Origin: an uncultured Collinsella sp.
GTDB taxonomy: Bacteria > Actinomycetota > Coriobacteriia > Coriobacteriales > Coriobacteriaceae
Assembly (NCBI GenBank): GCA_902493125.1
Contig: CABUOF010000068.1
Location: 1-10,075 of the forward strand
Length of the DNA stretch: 10,075 nt
Reading direction: 5' to 3'
Both the position numbers and the translations under genes were made by a program. Shown here piece after piece: positions 1-6,162 of the stretch; position 1 is the first letter of the stretch, and each line of letters starts with the position of its first letter. Below the pieces are notes generated by a model. That model had not been told where the DNA came from and did no database searches. It saw only the letters and a list, made by a program, of their open reading frames with translations.

Positions 1-252
1 AACCCGGCCTTTATGGCGACCGGCAACGTCGAGCGCCTGCAGCGCCTGCACGATGACATTAAGGGCAAGGACTGGTTTATGGCCCTGCTCGACATCGAGG
101 AGTACATCCAGACCAAGGAGCGCGTGTTGGCCGACTACGAGGACCAGGACGCCTGGATGCGCAAGACGCTCATCAATATCGCCAACGCCGGCACCTTCTC
201 GTCTGACCGCACGATCTCCCAGTACAACGACGAGATTTGGCACCTGAGCTAA
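1..252 (+). CDS. glgP: Alpha-glucan (glycogen/maltodextrin) phosphorylase, C-terminal end, 5' truncated by window
   Basis: The first 83 codons visible are the end of a larger gene whose start lies left of the window (reading frame open from base 1, NPAFMATGN...). The tail, with DIEEYIQTKERV, a W-x-R/K-TLINIANAG stretch and the closing SSDRTISQYNDEIW, is the characteristic C-terminus of family GT35 phosphorylases, which release glucose-1-phosphate from alpha-1,4-glucans using pyridoxal phosphate. The catalytic core and the cofactor lysine are outside the window, so only membership can be judged, not substrate preference (glycogen, starch or short maltodextrins). The gene ends with TAA and is followed after about 30 bases by a strong terminator. 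It is convergent with the ABC sugar operon, so they are not co-transcribed, but phosphorolysis of imported oligosaccharides would be a sensible link (inference). Confidence 0.9.
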   Translation, partial: NPAFMATGNVERLQRLHDDIKGKDWFMALLDIEEYIQTKERVLADYEDQDAWMRKTLINIANAGTFSSDRTISQYNDEIWHLS

Positions 253-280
253 TTTCGCTTCCCTTACCCATCCTCTTGAG

Positions 281-313
281 AAACGGAGTCGTGGCAACAC
301 GGCTCCGTTTTTT
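281..313 (+). terminator. Rho-independent terminator of the phosphorylase gene
   Basis: A 13-bp stem (281-293 with 298-310, one T-G wobble) closes a GCAA tetraloop (a GNRA loop) and runs into TTTTTT at 308-313. It lies 28 bases after the phosphorylase stop codon. The AAA/TTT base of the stem could let it act in both directions, but the strongest U-run is for the + strand. The roughly 120 bases between this and the next terminator (314-431) hold no gene or motif I can support. Confidence 0.9.
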
Positions 314-431
314 GTGCCCCTGTGTTGTCCGTGACCTGCCTCGACCAAAAATCTCGACCTATAACAACTACTCAATCAAAACGGCCCTACCCGTTACAGA
401 TCGAGACAAACGACCGGCCAGACAACCCCAA

Positions 432-478
432 CACAAAGAAAGGCTCCCCTCTCGCCCAGTGGACAGGAGGGGAGCCTT
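432..478 (-). terminator. Rho-independent terminator of the ABC sugar importer operon
   Basis: Perfect 12-bp stem (440-451 with 467-478; minus-strand arm AAGGCTCCCCTC) with a 15-base loop. Read on the minus strand it is followed by TTTCTTTGT, a slightly interrupted U-tract. It lies about 70 bases beyond the stop codon of the ATPase gene, the last gene of the operon. Confidence 0.85.
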
Positions 479-546
479 ATATGTGACCACGGCAAAAGGA
501 TGGCAAAGCCGCAGTCGCCCAAAGGGAGGGCCTGGATGCACCGGGC

Positions 547-1746
<1,200 letters not shown>

Positions 1747-1764
1747 GTCTTTACCTTTCGATAC

Positions 1765-1789
1765 GCGGCGCCGCGCTGAGGGGCGCCGC
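1765..1789 (-). other. GC-rich intercistronic stem-loop between permease and ATPase genes
   Basis: Perfect 8-bp inverted repeat GCGGCGCC (1765-1772) and GGCGCCGC (1782-1789) with a 9-base loop, in the 68-base gap between the MalG-type permease stop and the ATPase start. Read in the operon direction it is followed by TATCGAAAGG, with no U-run, so it is not a classical terminator. It ends about 10 bases before the GAAAGG ribosome binding site of the ATPase gene. Likely an RNA-stability or processing element, or a modulator of ATPase translation (inference). Confidence 0.6.
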
Positions 1790-1814
1790 CAAAACTTGCA
1801 AAACAGTTACGGCA

Positions 1815-2654
1815 TCAGCCCTTGACGGCCCCTGCCACAACGCCGTCAATGATGTACTTCTGGCAGAAAATGTACATGATGACGATGGGGATGACGACCA
1901 TCATGATGCATGCCATCATGGGGCCGAGCTCGACGTGGCCATAGCCGCCACGGAAGTACTGGATCAAGATAGGAATGGTCTTGTACTTGGTGGAGTCGAG
2001 CGTAAGGTAGGGCAGCAGATAGTCGTTCCAGACCCACATGGTCTCAAGGATACCGACCGAAAGATAGGTGGGCTTCATAATGGGAAGGACGATCTTAAAG
2101 AACACCTGGACCGGGTTGCAGCCGTCGATCATGGCCGCCTCTTCGATCTCGAGCGGGATGTTCTTGACAAAGCCGGCGAACATAAAGACCGCCAGGCCCG
2201 CGCCAAAGCCGAGGTAGATAAAGCAGATGTTGAACGGCGTGTTGAAGCCGATGCGGTCCGCCAAATTGGACAGCGTGAACATGAGCATCTGGAAGGGCAC
2301 GACCATCGAGAAGACGAACAGGTAATAGAAGAAGTTCGAGATCTTGCTGTTGACGCGCACTACGTACCAAGCACACATGGAGCAGCACACCAGAATCAGC
2401 ACGACCGACGTGACCGTGATGATGAGCGAGTACATAAATGCCGAGGCAAAGCCCTGCTCGTTAAGGGCGTGCATGTAGTTTGCGAGGCCGTTGAACGTCT
2501 CGGGCGTGAGCAGATCGAATGCCGTGGTGGTGCTGATTGCAGTTGCCTTTTTAAAGGAATTGAGCGCAATCATGAACACGGGATAGATCCACGCGAGCGA
2601 CAGAATCGTAAAGAAAATCGAGAGCGCGCGGTTGATAACCTTATCGCGTTTCAT
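1815..2654 (-). CDS. ABC sugar importer permease, MalG/MsmG type
   Basis: A 279-residue inner-membrane permease of the binding-protein-dependent (MalG-like) type, one half of the translocation channel. Hydrophobic segments lie at about 9-31, 73-98, 108-130, 141-163, 195-215 and 245-264, giving the six helices expected. The EAA loop that docks onto the ATPase is clear at 171-191 (EEAAMIDGCNPVQVFFKIVLP). Length matches the family. The start is firm: the ATG overlaps the TAA of the upstream permease (TAATG on the minus strand), and AAGGAGGTG lies about 10 bases upstream, so the two permeases are almost certainly translationally coupled and made in equal amounts. Substrate class (oligosaccharide) is known only at family level. 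Confidence 0.93.
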   Translation of the reverse strand: MKRDKVINRALSIFFTILSLAWIYPVFMIALNSFKKATAISTTTAFDLLTPETFNGLANYMHALNEQGFASAFMYSLIITVTSVVLILVCCSMCAWYVVRVNSKISNFFYYLFVFSMVVPFQMLMFTLSNLADRIGFNTPFNICFIYLGFGAGLAVFMFAGFVKNIPLEIEEAAMIDGCNPVQVFFKIVLPIMKPTYLSVGILETMWVWNDYLLPYLTLDSTKYKTIPILIQYFRGGYGHVELGPMMACIMMVVIPIVIMYIFCQKYIIDGVVAGAVKG

Positions 2655-3508
2655 TACTGCTGCACCTCCTTGGACCTCGTGGCCTTAAGCTGAATCATGG
2701 AGATGGCTACGACCAGGATGCAGAAGATAACCGCCTTGGCCTGACCGATGCCCTGCCATGCGATACCGGCACGCGAATAGAACGTGTTGTAGATGTTCAG
2801 GGCGAGCATCTCGGTGGAGTGCGCGGGGGCGCCGCCGGTAAGGGCGAGATTCTGGTCGAACAGCTTAAAGCCGTTGGTGATGGACAGGAACAGGCAGATG
2901 GTGATGGTCGGCATCAGGTTAGGGATCTTAACCTTCCAAAACGTCTGCCATGCCGTGGCACCGTCGACCTTGGCGGCCTCGATGTAGTCGGACGGAATGG
3001 ACTGCAGACCAGCGATGTAGATGATCATCATGTAGCCGACCTGCTGCCACAGGGTCAGGATGATAAGGCCCCAGAAGCCAGCAGCAGAGTTAAGGGCGAT
3101 GAGCTGGGCGCCCACGTTGGAGAGCAGGCAGTTGATCAGAATCTGCCAGATGTAGCCCAGCACGATGCCGCCGATCAGGTTAGGCATAAAGAAGATCGTA
3201 CGGAAGATGTTGGTGCCCTTGAGCGCTTTGCGGGTGAGCGCCTGCGCGATGGCGAGGGCGATCACGTTGATGAGCACCGTCGACAGGAAGGCAAACGCCA
3301 CGGTAAAGAAGAACGACGTGGCAAACTGCGGATCGGACAGTGCGCGCACGTAGTTCTCGATACCGACAAAGTGCGTGTTGTTGATGGTAATAAACTGGCA
3401 GAACGAGAGATAGAAACCCTGGATAAAGGGGATCACGAACCCGATCATAAACGCCAGACACGTGGGCAGCATAAAGAGCGGCCACCAGCGCTTGAGTGCT
3501 TTGCCCAT
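2654..3508 (-). CDS. ABC sugar importer permease, MalF/MsmF type
   Basis: A 284-residue inner-membrane permease, the MalF-like partner of the following MalG-like protein. It starts with a basic cytosolic tip (MGKALKRWW) followed by hydrophobic segments at about 10-34, 66-92, 104-127, 144-168, 201-215 and 258-273. The EAA docking loop is at 177-198 (EAAKVDGATAWQTFWKVKIP). The second extracytoplasmic region is short, as in MsmF/UgpA, unlike the large P2 domain of enterobacterial MalF. The ATG has GAAAGGA upstream on the minus strand. It follows the binding-protein gene after about 90 bases containing a strong hairpin, and its stop overlaps the start of the MalG-type gene by one base. Confidence 0.93.
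   Translation of the reverse strand: MGKALKRWWPLFMLPTCLAFMIGFVIPFIQGFYLSFCQFITINNTHFVGIENYVRALSDPQFATSFFFTVAFAFLSTVLINVIALAIAQALTRKALKGTNIFRTIFFMPNLIGGIVLGYIWQILINCLLSNVGAQLIALNSAAGFWGLIILTLWQQVGYMMIIYIAGLQSIPSDYIEAAKVDGATAWQTFWKVKIPNLMPTITICLFLSITNGFKLFDQNLALTGGAPAHSTEMLALNIYNTFYSRAGIAWQGIGQAKAVIFCILVVAISMIQLKATRSKEVQQ
2657..2676 (-). promoter_or_regulatory. Strong Shine-Dalgarno coupling the two permease genes
   Basis: On the minus strand AAGGAGGTG lies within the last codons of the MalF-type permease, just before the overlapping TAATG stop/start. It is the most complete Shine-Dalgarno of the window (others are GAAAGG-like) and decides the start of the MalG-type gene. Confidence 0.8.
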
Positions 3509-3528
3509 AGAAGGGTCCTTTCAATATG

Positions 3529-3564
3529 CAGGGGGCGGGCAAACCAACGTCTGCCCGCCCCCTG
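3529..3564 (-). other. Strong intercistronic stem-loop between binding-protein and permease genes
   Basis: Perfect 13-bp inverted repeat (3529-3541 CAGGGGGCGGGCA with 3552-3564 TGCCCGCCCCCTG), 10-base loop. In the operon direction it lies about 30 bases after the binding-protein stop codon and just before the MalF-type permease's ribosome binding site. No U-run follows, so it is not a classical terminator. By analogy with the malE-malF intergenic repeats of enterobacteria, it could protect the upstream message from 3' exonucleases and so raise the binding protein over the permeases (inference). Confidence 0.75.
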
Positions 3565-3595
3565 TCGCTAATCAGATAGCTTGGGCAGCAACTGC

Positions 3596-4912
3596 TTACT
3601 CGGAAGCAGCCTTCTCGGTCTTCCAGCCATCGACGAAGGCGTTCTTGACGCCGTCCCACTTGCTGTTGTCGGCAGCATAGGCGATCAAAGCCTGCTTGAG
3701 GTTCTTCTTCCACTCCTCGGAGGGGATGTAAACGAAGTCCCAAGCGACGGTCTTCTTGCCGTCCTTGGCCATAGCAACGGCCTGCTGAGAGAAGACGTTG
3801 GTGGTCTCCTTAGCGCTCTTGAACGGGGCGGTCAGACCCATCTTGTCAGCGATGATGCTGGTGGCGGTGTCAGAAGTGACGCACCAATACATGAAGTCCT
3901 CGGTGGCCTTCTGGGCATCCTCGGAAGCCTGGGAGCTGACGCACCAGTAGTTCTCGCCGCCGGAGCACAGGCCCTGGTTCTCCTCGCCGTCGACGCCGAT
4001 GTAGATCGGCAGCATGCCGAGCTGGTCGTCGGTCATACCGGCCTTGGTGAGGTCGGCGTAGGCCCAAGAGCCGTTCTGGTAGAAGACGGCCTTGCCGGTT
4101 GCGAACTCGTTGGTGGCGTCGTCACCGGTCTTGGAGGCGAGCTGCGAAGGATCGCAGGTGGAGTCGGTGATGTACAGGTCGAAGATCTGCTTGAAGTTGT
4201 CGAGATACTCGCCCTTGATCTCGTCGTCCTCCTGGTTGTGCTCCTTCTCGAACTCGTAGTAGAGCGGGAGGTTGGCGAGGTGGGTGGTGTAGCGCCAGCT
4301 GGAGGAGTCATCCATGCCGGCGGAAGTAAAGGCACCGTCAACGCCGAGCTCGTCCTTGCGGGCCTGGATGTCGTCGGCACAAGCCTTCAGCTTGTCGAAG
4401 GAGTTGATGTCCTCGGCCTTGTAGCCAGCCTTCTCGAGCAGCTGCTTGTTGTAGATGATGCCGTAGCTCTCCTGGACCCAGTCGATACCCAGATCCTTGC
4501 CATCGGACTGCAGAGCCAGGGAGTCGTCAATGAGCTCACCACGGAGCTTGGTATCGGACAGGTCGGCGCAGTAATCCTTCCAGTTCTTAAGACCGGTGGG
4601 GCCGTTGACCTGGAACAGGGTCGGAGCGGAGCTCTTGGACATCTCGGACTTGAGCTTCTCCTCGTAGGTGTTGGAGGCGGCGGTCACGATCTTGACCTCG
4701 ACGCCCTTCTCCTTCTTATAGGCCTTGGCGATCTCCTTCCACTCCTTGTCGACCTCGGGCTTGAATTGGAGGAAGTAGACCTCGGCAGCGTCACCAGAAG
4801 CAGAGGAGCCGGAGCCGGCAGAACCGCCGCAGCCCACGAGACCCAGACCAAGAACCGCAGCCGCGGAACCAGCAAAGCCCAGGAACTGCCTTCTGCTCAT
4901 TTCGTTCTTCAT
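3596..4912 (-). CDS. ABC sugar importer substrate-binding lipoprotein (MsmE/UgpB-like, SBP family 1) with Tat-like signal
   Basis: A 438-residue extracellular sugar-binding protein anchored by lipid. The N-terminus has a twin-arginine-like motif SRRQFLG (residues 6-12), a hydrophobic core, and a lipobox LVGC with Cys28 as the lipidated residue, followed by a Gly/Ser-rich linker (about 29-42). The mature part fits family 1 binding proteins: an early beta strand and helix with EVDKEWKEIAKAYKKEKGV, a Trp/Tyr-rich middle (SSSWRYTTHLANLPLYYEFEK) and a C-terminal region that closes the cleft. The start is set at the ATG at 4912, since GAAAGGGTGG lies 6 bases upstream of it; an in-frame GTG at 4930 is part of that same ribosome binding site and is unlikely to be used. 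First gene of the operon, with a long leader. Codon use is strongly biased (AAG, CTC, GTC, GAC), as expected for a highly expressed gene. The sugar cannot be assigned; malto-oligosaccharide or another alpha-glucoside is a context guess. Confidence 0.93.
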   Translation of the reverse strand: MKNEMSRRQFLGFAGSAAAVLGLGLVGCGGSAGSGSSASGDAAEVYFLQFKPEVDKEWKEIAKAYKKEKGVEVKIVTAASNTYEEKLKSEMSKSSAPTLFQVNGPTGLKNWKDYCADLSDTKLRGELIDDSLALQSDGKDLGIDWVQESYGIIYNKQLLEKAGYKAEDINSFDKLKACADDIQARKDELGVDGAFTSAGMDDSSSWRYTTHLANLPLYYEFEKEHNQEDDEIKGEYLDNFKQIFDLYITDSTCDPSQLASKTGDDATNEFATGKAVFYQNGSWAYADLTKAGMTDDQLGMLPIYIGVDGEENQGLCSGGENYWCVSSQASEDAQKATEDFMYWCVTSDTATSIIADKMGLTAPFKSAKETTNVFSQQAVAMAKDGKKTVAWDFVYIPSEEWKKNLKQALIAYAADNSKWDGVKNAFVDGWKTEKAASE

Positions 4913-4935
4913 TACAATCCACCCTTTCACACCGT

Positions 4936-4986
4936 GGCGGCACCCTTTGCCGCCGCCTTCGGAGATTGGCTCGGGGACTTTGCCCC
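4936..4986 (-). promoter_or_regulatory. Two stem-loops in the leader of the ABC operon, next to the ribosome binding site
   Basis: A perfect 7-bp hairpin (4936-4942 GGCGGCA with 4948-4954 TGCCGCC) has a 5-base loop that reads AAGGG on the transcript, mimicking a ribosome binding site. The real one (GAAAGGGTGG) begins only a few bases downstream. A second, smaller hairpin (GGGG/CCCC, 4973-4976 with 4983-4986) precedes it. The leader from the candidate promoter to the ATG is about 160 bases. They may stabilise the 5' end or influence translation; no known riboswitch class is recognised. Confidence 0.45.
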
Positions 4987-5020
4987 TTTTGCTGATTTGT
5001 ACGATACGCTATTTGGCTAG

Positions 5021-5032
5021 TTGTTTGAACAA
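5021..5032. promoter_or_regulatory. Candidate operator (TTGTTTGAACAA), downstream site of ABC operon promoter
   Basis: Near-palindrome TTGTTTGAACAA, whose complement is TTGTTCAAACAA. It differs by one base in its first ten positions from the TTGTTTAAAC words near the repressor and PTS promoters. It lies in the ABC operon leader, about 40 bases downstream of the inferred start of transcription, where a bound repressor could block elongation or form a loop with the site at 5096-5107. Confidence 0.5.
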
Positions 5033-5078
5033 GTATTACTAGAGCGGTAGAAAAACTTCGGTGAACGGTAATTTCAAC

Positions 5079-5107
5079 TTGATACTTGACAAGTTTTGTA
5101 TAAACAA
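5079..5107 (-). promoter_or_regulatory. Candidate promoter and operator of the ABC sugar importer operon
   Basis: On the minus strand TTGTTT (5102-5107) and TATCAA (5079-5084) are separated by 17 bases, a plausible though imperfect sigma-A promoter. The -35 is embedded in TTGTATAAACAA (5096-5107), a near-palindrome close to the TTGTATATACAA type of operator known for TreR-like repressors. Between the elements lies an exact 11-base palindrome ACTTGACAAGT (5084-5094). The overlap of operator words with the promoter fits repression by the neighbouring GntR-type protein. The promoter itself is a weak match and other -10 choices in this AT-rich stretch are possible. Confidence 0.45.
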
Positions 5108-5128
5108 TTATTTATTATCGAATGCAGA

Positions 5129-5177
5129 GAAAACGCCCGGTCAAGCCGATGCATCGTCGGTTTGACCGGGCGTTTTC
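5129..5177 (-). terminator. Terminator of the GntR-type repressor gene (probably bidirectional)
   Basis: A stem of about 21 bp: 16 perfect pairs (5129-5144 with 5162-5177) extended inward by one G-T wobble and CCGA/TCGG, with a 7-base loop. Read on the minus strand the arm ends in GGCGTTTTCTCTG, and on the plus strand in GGCGTTTTCGCTTT, so it may work both ways. It lies about 40 bases beyond the repressor's stop codon and separates that gene from the ABC operon promoter. Confidence 0.88.
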
Positions 5178-5218
5178 GCTTTGAGGACATGAGTCTCGTC
5201 AGGCTGCAAGCTAGCCGG

Positions 5219-5938
5219 CTATCGCTTGGAGTTGACGCGGTAGTGGAAGATCTCGGGATGCGTGCGGGCATGCGTGACCTCGAACAAGATGCCGTCCGAG
5301 GTGTACGACTGGCTCTCCATGACGGCAACGCAGTTGTATTTGCCGAGGTCAAGATAGCTGCAGTCCTCATCGTTAGCAAGCTCGACGCTCACCGTACGGC
5401 GACTCGCCATCACCTTGACGCCGCGTTTGTGCTCCAGATAGTCGTAGATAGAATCCGCCGCGATCTCGGGAGTCAGGCCCTTGGCGATCGACGCCAAAAA
5501 GTAGCCATGGTCCACTTGGCGCGCGCTGCCGTTGAGGCTTCGGACACGCACGACGCGAATCAGCTCCTCGCCCACCTTAAAGCCCAGGCGACGAGAGAGT
5601 TGCTCAGTGCAAATCAAATGCTCAAAAGACTTGACCTCGGTCGATGCGACGGCATTGTTGCGTTTTGCGAACTCGCCAAACGACTCAACCTCTTCGAGTG
5701 CGCCCAGCATATCGGTTTCGCCCTTAAGCCAAATAACGCGCACGCCCTTGCCGTGTATAGGCTGCACAAACATCTGGTCGGCCAGCATGCTCAAGGCGCG
5801 TCGAACGGTATTGCGCGTGCAGCCAAACTCCGCGGTCAGCTCGGCTTCGGTTGGCAGCATCTCCTGAAACGCATAGGTCCCGTTGATGATGCGCGAACGG
5901 ATCTCGCGGTAGATTCCTTCGTAAATCGCTTTTGGCAT
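5219..5938 (-). CDS. GntR-family (HutC/TreR-like) sugar-responsive repressor
   Basis: A 239-residue regulator. Residues about 5-68 form the GntR winged helix (IYREIRSRIINGTY, LPTEAELTAEFGCTRNTVRRAL, ending GKGVRV). Residues about 80-235 form the UTRA ligand-binding domain of the HutC subfamily. The sequence pattern follows trehalose repressor TreR rather closely: an SFGEFAK stretch, SIYDYLE near 163, LDLGKYNCVAVMES near 196-209 and FEVTHARTHPEIFHYR near the end. TreR relatives bind sugar phosphates such as trehalose-6-phosphate, so the ligand here may be the product of the divergently encoded PTS permease (inference). The ATG at 5938 has AGAGGTG about 6 bases upstream. Repeats of a TTGTTTAAAC-like word lie at its own promoter, the PTS promoter and the ABC operon promoter, suggesting autoregulation and control of both transporters. 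The exact sugar is not known. Confidence 0.9.
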   Translation of the reverse strand: MPKAIYEGIYREIRSRIINGTYAFQEMLPTEAELTAEFGCTRNTVRRALSMLADQMFVQPIHGKGVRVIWLKGETDMLGALEEVESFGEFAKRNNAVASTEVKSFEHLICTEQLSRRLGFKVGEELIRVVRVRSLNGSARQVDHGYFLASIAKGLTPEIAADSIYDYLEHKRGVKVMASRRTVSVELANDEDCSYLDLGKYNCVAVMESQSYTSDGILFEVTHARTHPEIFHYRVNSKR

Positions 5939-5971
5939 GATTTCACCTCTAATGAATATGTATGGCTAAGC

Positions 5972-6000
5972 ACGATAGCATTTCTTAAAGTTGTTTAAAC
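5972..6000 (-). promoter_or_regulatory. Candidate promoter of the repressor gene with overlapping operator word
   Basis: On the minus strand an extended -10, TGCTATCGT (5972-5980), lies about 40 bases before the repressor's ATG. At 17 bases' spacing the -35 position falls on GTTTAA (5995-6000), which is within the TTGTTTAAAC word (5991-6000). The -35 is weak, as is usual with an extended -10. The overlap suggests autorepression. Confidence 0.5.
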
Positions 6001-6039
6001 CGATTATCGGTAAAGCACGGATTATTTACCGTCGACGGT
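5999..6039. promoter_or_regulatory. Cluster of three overlapping inverted repeats between repressor and PTS genes
   Basis: ACCGA-TTA-TCGGT (5999-6011), CGGTAAA-N10-TTTACCG (6008-6014 with 6025-6031) and the exact 12-base palindrome ACCGTCGACGGT (6028-6039) overlap end to end. They share the CGGT/ACCG half-site and differ from the TTGTTTAAAC words. They may bind a second regulator or form a cruciform; none matches an operator I recognise. Confidence 0.4.
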
Positions 6040-6099
6040 TCCCCCGAAACCCAAATCGGACCGAATCAAAACCGTCAATGCGGCAAGCAGCCAGTCCTC

Positions 6100-6122
6100 T
6101 ACAATGAGTTCATTGTTTAAAC
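6100..6122 (+). promoter_or_regulatory. Candidate promoter and operator of the PTS-phosphatase fusion gene
   Basis: TACAAT (6100-6105) matches the -10 consensus in five of six positions; no convincing -35 is visible upstream. TTGTTTAAAC (6113-6122) begins about where transcription would start, identical to the ten bases at 5991-6000 on the same strand. A repressor bound there would block initiation. The first ATG is 40 bases further on. Confidence 0.45.
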
Positions 6123-6162
6123 GTTCTTGCTCGCACAGCATGTTGCATCCGAAAGGCATATT

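Noticed and set aside
3581..5020. 479-codon open frame on the plus strand opposite the binding-protein gene
   Set aside because: Antisense shadow of a strongly codon-biased gene; Gly/Leu/Val-rich translation, no domain, no ribosome site.
6127..6162. Upstream TTG start adding 12 residues to the PTS fusion
   Set aside because: No ribosome site before it, whereas GAAAGG sits correctly before the ATG at 6163, which also matches the family N-terminus.
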